DNA of 19,604 nucleotides from Thermococci archaeon (GTDB lineage Archaea; Hadarchaeota; B88-G9). Both the position numbers and the translations under genes were made by a program. Each line of letters starts with the position of its first letter. Position 1 is the stretch's first letter. The DNA lies in NCBI GenBank assembly GCA_003660555.1, contig QMUK01000012.1, positions 1 through 19,604 of the forward strand, in the 5' to 3' direction. The notes under the pieces are model-generated. The model had not been told where the DNA came from. It ran no database searches and saw only the letters and a list, made by a program, of their open reading frames with translations. Positions 14,380 through 19,604 of the stretch are shown piece after piece.

Positions 14380-14842
14380 GCTCCTTTTCTTCTTTTTTCT
14401 TTCTCTTTCTGTTCATGGGAATAGAATTCATGGGCCAGTAGGCTAAATTGAAAGATAGAAACGAGATGAGAGAATCTAATCCTATTTTCGGTAGGAGAGC
14501 TGAGGCGAAGATAGAGAAAAATCCAAATCTCAATTTGTGATCTAGAGCAGAGAAGACGGAGAATAGGATCAATAAAAGTATATCAATTTTGATTTCAGAC
14601 AGAAAAGAGAAGATGCCAACTAATAGAATCATAAGAGTCCTCATCCAGTTCAACTCCTCAGAAGCCACCATGCCAACTAAGAAACCAATGAACAACTCCG
14701 GTTTTAATCTCACCAGCAAGGAGTATGCCAATCCAGAAATCAAGGGAACTGGAATCCATTTCCACCCCTTCTCCTTTCCCAGGGAGCCTACCAGAAGGCC
14801 AGAGAGTATGCCCAATACCACTAGGGTGATCAACCCACTCAA
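14357..14842 (-). CDS. Hypothetical small membrane protein
   Basis: I do not recognise a family. The roughly 160-residue protein has about five hydrophobic segments (start LITLVVLGILSGLLVGSL, then around 32-58, 68-83, 87-97 and 105-130). It ends in a charged tail NRKRKKKEEKEPSLAVVS that is probably cytoplasmic. The early GxLxGxLVGS pattern resembles small glycine-rich membrane proteins. Two TTG codons can start it: 14842, with GGAGGA only one or two bases ahead, and 14833, with the same GGAGG at a normal eight bases. I prefer 14833 but list the longer form. It shares a 34-base divergent promoter with sppA and overlaps the PfpI/DJ-1 gene by 23 bases at the 3' end. Confidence 0.6.
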   Translation of the reverse strand: MSGLITLVVLGILSGLLVGSLGKEKGWKWIPVPLISGLAYSLLVRLKPELFIGFLVGMVASEELNWMRTLMILLVGIFSFLSEIKIDILLLILFSVFSALDHKLRFGFFSIFASALLPKIGLDSLISFLSFNLAYWPMNSIPMNRKRKKKEEKEPSLAVVS

Positions 14843-14850
14843 TCCTCCAA

Positions 14851-14860
14851 GTTTTTATTA
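14851..14860. promoter_or_regulatory. Shared TATA core between membrane-protein gene and sppA
   Basis: GTTTTTATTA reads as a TATA-like box on both strands (TAATAAAAAC on the other). Counting about 26 bases each way gives starts near 14881 (+) and 14830 (-), matching sppA and the membrane protein. Only one such core exists in the 34 bases between the genes. Confidence 0.55.
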
Positions 14861-14876
14861 CCTCTCAACGCAACCC

Positions 14877-15794
14877 ATGAGGGGTGATCCCTTGCCTAAA
14901 GAGAGGAGCGGGAAAGCCATACTTATAATAATCTTGGTACTCCTCCTAGTGATCCCAGGTCTCTTCCTAGTAGTTGAGGAAAGAGAGGAGGCCACTTCGG
15001 ATAAGGTGGCAATCCTCTACATAGAGGGAACCCTTGTTGCTTCTGATACGATCTCTCAGGCATCTTCAGTGAGAATAGCCAAGCAATTGGACGATATAGG
15101 AGAGAAGAAAAACGTGAAAGCTGTAGTAATAAGGATAAACTCACCTGGGGGATCTCCAGTTGCATCTCAGGAGATATATCAAGCTATAGAGAGGCTGAAG
15201 AAAAAGGGAAAGAAAGTAGTCGTTTCAATGGGAGACATAGCCACTTCCGGGGCATATTACTTGAGTTCAGCAGCAGACAAGATAGTAGCGGAGCCTAGCA
15301 CCATAACCGGAGGAATAGGAGTTATATCAATAAAGACCGATCTGTCTGGCCTATTGGAGAAAATAGGAGTTAGATTCGAGGTAGTGAAGGCGGGGGAATA
15401 CAAGGACATGTGGTTCTACAACAGGCCAATGACAGAGGAGGAGAGGAAATACCTTCAGGAAATGGTGAACGAGATGTACGAGCAATTCATAGAGGACGTC
15501 TCTAAGGGGAGAAATATGACTAAGGAGGAACTCTACGAAATAGCAGATGGCAGAGTATTCACTGGCTCAAGAGCAAAGGAACTAGGTTTGGTAGATGAAT
15601 TGGGAGGTCTTCACGAGGCCGTGGAACTAGCTAAGGAGATATCTGGAGCTGAAGATGCTAAGGTCTATGAGGTCAAGAGGAAGAAGAGCCTAGCGGAACT
15701 CTTCTTTGAACTAGGGATGGAGAAATTGGGAGAAGGTATTGGCAAGGGAATAGCCAAGGTATTGGGGGAGGAAGTAAAGTACAGGTTCTCTTAA
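14877..15794 (+). CDS. sppA: Signal peptide peptidase SppA
   Basis: Membrane-anchored ClpP-class serine peptidase that degrades leftover signal peptides. One helix (about 13-33) anchors it, with the protease domain outside. The Ser-Lys dyad is visible: Ser124 in DIATSGAYYLS and Lys176 in VKAGEYKDMWF. The 52-residue distance equals that in the Thermococcus enzyme (Ser162/Lys214, from memory). The oxyanion region is INSPGGSPVASQEIY, and TITGGIGVIS follows the serine. The length of 305 residues is the short archaeal form. ATG 14877 is listed. TTG at 14892 with GGGGTGATC just before it is a serious alternative, since the promoter predicts a transcript start near 14881. The frame is open further upstream, but that part is antisense to the divergent gene. 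Its stop shares TTAA with the next gene. Confidence 0.94.
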   Translation: MRGDPLPKERSGKAILIIILVLLLVIPGLFLVVEEREEATSDKVAILYIEGTLVASDTISQASSVRIAKQLDDIGEKKNVKAVVIRINSPGGSPVASQEIYQAIERLKKKGKKVVVSMGDIATSGAYYLSSAADKIVAEPSTITGGIGVISIKTDLSGLLEKIGVRFEVVKAGEYKDMWFYNRPMTEEERKYLQEMVNEMYEQFIEDVSKGRNMTKEELYEIADGRVFTGSRAKELGLVDELGGLHEAVELAKEISGAEDAKVYEVKRKKSLAELFFELGMEKLGEGIGKGIAKVLGEEVKYRFS

Positions 15795-16060
15795 CCAGGA
15801 ACTATTACTATTTCTCTTCCCTCGACTATAGCTTGGGCCACTTTCCTCCTAGCAGAACTCAGGGCTCTCCACACGCTCCCTCTGGAGACGCCCATCCTCT
15901 CCCCAGCTTCCTCTTGTGTAAGCCCTAGGAAGTCCACTAGCCTGAGAGCCTCGACCTCCTCAACGGTGAGGAATATCGCTCCCCTGCCGGAGGGAGGTAC
16001 TGGTGAGAGGGACCTATAGAAGGGCACCCAGCCTATTCTCCTCCTACATCTCCTAGGCAA
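15791..16060 (-). CDS. UPF0251 (DUF134) helix-turn-helix protein
   Basis: Small predicted DNA-binding protein of the UPF0251 family, for which no regulated gene is generally known. It begins MPRRCRRRIGW, as the family does, then has IFLTVEEVEALRLVDFLGLTQ at about 30-50. A sigma-70-region-4-like helix-turn-helix follows (QEEAGERMGVSRGSVWRALSSARRKVA, about 50-76) and an ending EGREIVI. I take TTG at 16060, not GTG at 16081: the TATA-like CTTTTTATT on this strand (16091-16099) starts the transcript near 16069, and AGGGGGG stands just before the TTG. The start gives 89 residues, a normal size. The stop overlaps the stop of sppA by 4 bases. Confidence 0.87.
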   Translation of the reverse strand: MPRRCRRRIGWVPFYRSLSPVPPSGRGAIFLTVEEVEALRLVDFLGLTQEEAGERMGVSRGSVWRALSSARRKVAQAIVEGREIVIVPG

Positions 16061-16090
16061 TTTCCCCCCTAGGTTACTCACACGAGGAAA

Positions 16091-16099
16091 AATAAAAAG
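16091..16099 (-). promoter_or_regulatory. TATA box of the UPF0251 gene
   Basis: CTTTTTATT on the minus strand is centred at 16095 and predicts a transcript start near 16069. This leaves a leader of about ten bases with a GGGGGG ribosome site before TTG 16060. Confidence 0.55.
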
Positions 16100-16206
16100 G
16101 TGTTCTAATCTTCCCGGTGATTCAGGAAATATTTCTGTTGATTACTCGAGATTTACGTGAGGGCGAAGAATAAGAAAATTCATGCTTACTTCTTATCAAA
16201 TATACA

Positions 16207-16836
16207 TCAGCATCTCTTGGATGAGACTAGAGAGATTAATGTCCAAGTCAATAGGTAAAGAACAGAGGAAATCAAAACTGAGGTTATAACAGACTCGTTC
16301 AATTCTTTTGTCAAATAAGAAGAGAGGTGGGCCAAATAAGAGAAGTAGAAGAAGGAGAGGGGAGCTATTAGCAAAGCTTTCATTCCCTTTGGAAAGAAGT
16401 AGTAGAAAATCGAGATCGACAGTAAAAAGGAAACCGATAGAGAGAGTTCCTCCACCAAATAGAATGGGAGAGGGGCCAACATCACGGCTATTGGAATTAT
16501 GACTTCCTTCCCTGTTCCTTCTTTTCTTATCAGGGAGATTGATACGAAGAAGAGGAAGTAGATTAACCAGATTATGGAGATCTCTAGGTCCAGAAAAATG
16601 GCAGGGAGAACTATGGTTGAGAGTGCTGAGAAAGCCAAGAGAGAAGTCACCCTCTGCTCATCGAATGTACCGTATATCAGAGAGAAGTTCAATGAGTAAA
16701 ACACGAGTAAAGCCCAGAATCCAGCTATTGGATCCTCTATCTTCTGGGCTAAGGAAATGGAGTATAAGAGCAGGATTAGGGAGAGGAGACCTTTGGCTAA
16801 GCTTTCTTTCACTTGAGGGTTCAGGGGCAAGTTCAA
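16207..16836 (-). CDS. Hypothetical six-helix membrane protein
   Basis: I do not recognise a family. The 209 residues carry about six hydrophobic helices (for example LLSLILLLYSISLA near 17-30, IIWLIYFLFFVSISLI near 87-102, and a C-terminal SVLYLLTWTLISLVSS). Short charged loops include FDEQR and RKEGTGKEV. It ends SSKRC. The start is TTG 16836 (another TTG at 16830); an AT-rich TATA-like core at 16862-16873 places the transcript start close to 16841, so the message would be nearly leaderless. It shares this core with the exported PHP protein on the other strand, so the two may be expressed together. Confidence 0.65.
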   Translation of the reverse strand: MNLPLNPQVKESLAKGLLSLILLLYSISLAQKIEDPIAGFWALLVFYSLNFSLIYGTFDEQRVTSLLAFSALSTIVLPAIFLDLEISIIWLIYFLFFVSISLIRKEGTGKEVIIPIAVMLAPLPFYLVEELSLSVSFLLSISIFYYFFPKGMKALLIAPLSFFYFSYLAHLSSYLTKELNESVITSVLISSVLYLLTWTLISLVSSKRC

Positions 16837-16861
16837 CGTACCTAAGTATCACAACCACCGA

Positions 16862-16873
16862 AAAATATTTATT
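16862..16873. promoter_or_regulatory. Shared TATA core between membrane protein and exported PHP protein
   Basis: AAAATATTTATT contains the 8-base palindrome AAATATTT and works as a TBP-site in either direction. Starts 26 bases away fall at about 16893 (+) and 16841 (-), within 10 bases of both start codons. It is followed on the plus strand by a run of eight G (16878-16885). Confidence 0.55.
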
Positions 16874-16901
16874 CGTTGGGGGGGGCAAATGGTGCTCGGA
16901 G

Positions 16902-19604
16902 ATGAGGAGGGGCATAACGTCTCTGCTGTTGTTGTTATCCTTACTATTAAGCGCCACAGATTTTGCCGAAGGAAAAGGATGTAACATTGAGTGCATGCCA
17001 GAGAATACCTGCCCAACTCTGAACTTCAATCCAGATGAGATAGAGCTCGAATTCGACCAATTCAAGTGTTCCGAGATTCAAGGGATTGTATTATGCACTT
17101 CTACACTCACTTGGGTCAAAGAGGGAAGGAATCCCATACTGCACGCTTGGGTCGTGAACACCAGGGAGGACAAGGAGGCGAATCTCCAGAGAATAGTCAT
17201 AGAGGATGGACTCAGCAACTATGGGGTCATAGAACTTCAAGTCTTGAGATATTTAAAGCCAGTTGGAAAAGAGCTCAAGGAACTGGAGTACATCACGAGG
17301 ATGATCTTGGAAGAACAAGAGAAGCTCCAAAAGGGTGAGATAAGCCTGGAGGAATACCAGGAGAACGTCCAGAGAATAAGGGAGTGCTACTCAGAGAGGA
17401 TTGGAGAGCTTAAAACTAAAGTAGAGGAAGGTAGATATAACACTGAGATTCTAGAGTTCTCTCCGAGGGAATGGCCCAATCCAGGAGAGGACCTCTTAGT
17501 CAGGGTAGTAACTGAATTCGAATTGGATGGGAAAGAATTGAAATTGGTCAAGGAGAGGAGAATCAGGGTAGCTTCAGACTTCCATGAGATTTGGTTCGAG
17601 GAGAATCATGGGAGAGGGAAGGAAGAAGTAAAGCTACAACAGGCCCAAGGCTTCTGGGCAAGTGGAGATACCCACTTGCATTCAGTCATAACTTGCGATT
17701 GGTACGAGGTCGGATTCACCTTCGACCACATAGAACAAGCTTACAGGGGGAACTTGGACTTCACTTTCATCACGGATCATTCCTATGACGTGGAAGACCA
17801 TAGTTGCGTAGGGGACGGTGAAGGTGACAAATGCACTGGAGACATAGGTTGCTTAGTTCCTCCTTTTATTTGCTGTAGCTCAGATTGTTTCATAGATAGC
17901 AGTATTCTATGTACACATCAAAGTACTTTCTATAGAATGGCTTCAGAAGACCCAATAGACGGAATAGACAACGATTTAGACGGTTTAGTAGACGAAGACC
18001 CGGAGGACATATTAGTCAACGGAAAAGACATAGTGGACAGAGACGGAGACGTCTACGAATTCCAGATGCTCAAGCAGGAGTGTGCCCTCAGGTCTGATTC
18101 AGAGTTCCTGATGATAAGGGGAGAGGAGATATCTGCATACGACGAGGGGTGTGGTAAAGGAGCTCAGCACTACTTGGCTTTGGGAATAAACGGAGTTGTG
18201 GACAGTAAATCTGGTCTCCTCTGTCCAGACATCTATGCAGAGAGGCCCACAGCAGAGGAGGTCATACAATTAGTTCAAGAGCTAGGAGGATTGGGATTCG
18301 TAGCTCACCCATATGAAACTACTGAGTGGTGGTTACCCTTCTTCGACTGGGATTGGGGATACAAAGGCCCAAGTCTGGCCATTTCAAACGGAGTAGAAGC
18401 TCTCAATAGTAAATTCGAGTGGAACATAGAGTATAAAGGAGTCAAAGAATTCTGGGAGAAGTTTACAAGGGAAAGAGGATACAGATGGACTTTACTGGGA
18501 GGATCAGATGCTCACGCTTGTAATTATTTAAAGATGGTCTTAGGGTCATGCCCAGATTGGGAATCCTTAGGTACCTCCTTCACGGTCTGCTACTTAGAAG
18601 AGCTCACGGAAGAGCAAGTGCTCTCTGCCCTGAGGGAGGGAAGGTGCTTCGCAACCAATGGCCCATTTCTAGCGATTTGGGGCTATGACGAAGGTTCTCG
18701 CTCTCCTGATTGGAAGCTAATGAGCCATGAAACCCTGTACGATTACGACAACTCCTTGGAAATAAGGGTTAGATATGAATCTGATTTCGCTTTGGGAGAA
18801 GTCAAATACCTCAAAATCCACTGGGGAATAATAGGAACTAACGTTCACGGCACGAGTACCTACTACCCAGACCAAGAGGGCTGGGATCCATATTCCGACT
18901 CAGTGGAAATAGAAATCCCTTGGAATTGGAGTTCAATAGTCCCTCCAGGAAGTCCTCCTGAAACTACAGTTTACCTATACGCAGAAATAGTAACTGAAGA
19001 AGATCCACCGAGCCAAATAGGGGAAGCATACATTGCAGTAACTAACATGCTCTTCTTCCAAAAGGGAATTTGCTGCCTGGAGTATCCCAAGAGACTCAGT
19101 TCCTCCTCCAAACCTGAGACCTCTTGCCAAGACGGAGAAGACGCGGAATTCCAATTCCCAATAACGAACTGCGGAAACACTCAAGTCAAAGTAGATTTCT
19201 CCATAAGCAAACCGCCTAACTGGGACATATGGATGAATATCCAGGACACAGACGGAGATGGAAAGCCAGACGTTTATTTGGATCCTGGAGAGACCACAAC
19301 CCTCTTTGTAAGGGTTTCTCCACCGTTCAGTGCACTCCCAAGCAGGACTTTGATTGGAATGGGATTAGAGGTACAGGACGGCATTTGTCTGTATGACTCT
19401 ACCCTAGAAGTTTCCGTAGAGGAAGTGAAGGGAATTCTGCTCTCCCATACTTATCCAGGGAGATTATACGAAGTCCCCCTCTCCGAGGAGATGACCCAGC
19501 CCCATCACCTCAAGCTAGTGAATTGCGGTAACGTGGAGGAGGAAATAGCCCTCAGATTCCCTCCTGAGCCAGGGTTAATTGCCTGGATAACTGACCCCTT
19601 CGGC
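16902..19604 (+). CDS. Exported PHP-domain metallohydrolase, CehA/McbA-like (runs off window)
   Basis: Open for 901 codons to the window end; the C-terminus is missing. A signal peptide (residues 1-22, MRRGITSLLLLLSLLLSA...) exports it. An N-terminal domain contains a helical pair with EKLQKGEISLEEYQENVQRI near 148-167. The PHP metal site is complete: GDTHLHS (His258, His260), FITDHSYD (Asp292, His293), FVAHPYE (His469) and GGSDAHA (Asp536, His538). Between the second and third motifs lie a Cys-rich loop (about 302-342) and an acidic DGIDNDLDGLVDE (353-365) like the MopE-type metal-binding motif. After the enzyme come Ig-like NEW3/CARDB-type units marked by TNCGN and VNCGN, with a Ca-loop DTDGDGKPD (782-790). 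Family members hydrolyse phosphoesters or carbamates; the substrate here is unknown. The start is ATG, with GGTG seven bases before it. Confidence 0.88.
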   Translation, partial: MRRGITSLLLLLSLLLSATDFAEGKGCNIECMPENTCPTLNFNPDEIELEFDQFKCSEIQGIVLCTSTLTWVKEGRNPILHAWVVNTREDKEANLQRIVIEDGLSNYGVIELQVLRYLKPVGKELKELEYITRMILEEQEKLQKGEISLEEYQENVQRIRECYSERIGELKTKVEEGRYNTEILEFSPREWPNPGEDLLVRVVTEFELDGKELKLVKERRIRVASDFHEIWFEENHGRGKEEVKLQQAQGFWASGDTHLHSVITCDWYEVGFTFDHIEQAYRGNLDFTFITDHSYDVEDHSCVGDGEGDKCTGDIGCLVPPFICCSSDCFIDSSILCTHQSTFYRMASEDPIDGIDNDLDGLVDEDPEDILVNGKDIVDRDGDVYEFQMLKQECALRSDSEFLMIRGEEISAYDEGCGKGAQHYLALGINGVVDSKSGLLCPDIYAERPTAEEVIQLVQELGGLGFVAHPYETTEWWLPFFDWDWGYKGPSLAISNGVEALNSKFEWNIEYKGVKEFWEKFTRERGYRWTLLGGSDAHACNYLKMVLGSCPDWESLGTSFTVCYLEELTEEQVLSALREGRCFATNGPFLAIWGYDEGSRSPDWKLMSHETLYDYDNSLEIRVRYESDFALGEVKYLKIHWGIIGTNVHGTSTYYPDQEGWDPYSDSVEIEIPWNWSSIVPPGSPPETTVYLYAEIVTEEDPPSQIGEAYIAVTNMLFFQKGICCLEYPKRLSSSSKPETSCQDGEDAEFQFPITNCGNTQVKVDFSISKPPNWDIWMNIQDTDGDGKPDVYLDPGETTTLFVRVSPPFSALPSRTLIGMGLEVQDGICLYDSTLEVSVEEVKGILLSHTYPGRLYEVPLSEEMTQPHHLKLVNCGNVEEEIALRFPPEPGLIAWITDPFG

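Noticed and set aside
14589-14876. N-terminal extension of sppA by 96 codons
   Set aside because: The extension is antisense to the divergent membrane-protein gene, lies upstream of the shared TATA core, and carries no signal or SppA homology. The anchor helix begins only after ATG 14877.
16658-17065. 135-codon open frame on the minus strand
   Set aside because: It crosses the start regions of two well supported genes (the six-helix protein and the PHP protein) and their shared promoter.
1-19604. CRISPR arrays, insertion sequences, integrase or toxin-antitoxin genes
   Set aside because: I looked for regularly spaced repeats, transposase motifs, terminal inverted repeats flanked by target duplications and paired small ORFs, and saw none; the tRNA genes show no repeated 3' fragment that would mark an integrated element.

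Overview
The window looks like chromosomal DNA from an archaeon, probably thermophilic and of the Thermoproteota/Korarchaeota type. I cannot name a lineage. The evidence is: archaeal family members (a tryptophanyl-tRNA synthetase with a C-terminal Cys cluster, ThiI without a rhodanese domain, NfeD and SppA peptidases, a UPF0251 regulator, DUF72); TTTATA-like boxes about 26-30 nt before mature tRNA ends and start codons; very short or absent 5' leaders; GGTGAT/GGAGG ribosome sites; frequent TTG starts; AGA/AGG and ATA codon preference; and Lys/Glu/Arg-rich proteins. There is no CRISPR array, insertion sequence or phage gene.

Layout. 1-2790: a creatininase-family amidohydrolase (-) and a lactate-permease family transporter (+) diverge from a 0.4 kb gap. 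2802-3631: a tRNA cluster with initiator Met (-), then Leu-CAG, Glu-CTC and Ala-CGC (+). 3632-6806: trpS (-), an unrecognised 93-residue protein, an exported and membrane-anchored beta-sandwich protein with a SHOCT-like tail, and a small zinc-ribbon protein overlapping it. 6780-9231: a long NfeD serine peptidase (-) and, divergently, a membrane-anchored coiled-coil, Cys-rich protein (+). 9232-10115: about 0.8 kb without a protein gene, holding one weak small-RNA candidate, then tRNA-Val-GAC. 10131-12398: a DUF72 protein and leucyl aminopeptidase as a two-gene operon (-). 12700-15794: thiI, a PfpI/DJ-1 protein, a small membrane protein (-) and sppA (+). 15791-16836: a UPF0251 regulator and a six-helix membrane protein, both (-). 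16902-19604: an open frame of 901 codons, running off the end, for an exported PHP-domain (CehA/McbA-like) metallohydrolase with Cys-rich and Ca-type acidic insertions.

Together. There is a translation/tRNA theme (five tRNAs, TrpRS, ThiI for 4-thiouridine). There is also a protein-turnover and cell-envelope theme (leucyl aminopeptidase, NfeD, SppA, PfpI/DJ-1, two large exported Cys-rich proteins and the CARDB-like protein). The genome is compact: three pairs of convergent genes overlap at their stops, three tRNAs lie tail-to-tail 0-15 nt from protein genes, and two divergent pairs appear to share a single AT-rich promoter core. The features least like known families are the Cys-rich coiled-coil protein, the exported PHP enzyme and the apparent CTG start of thiI.
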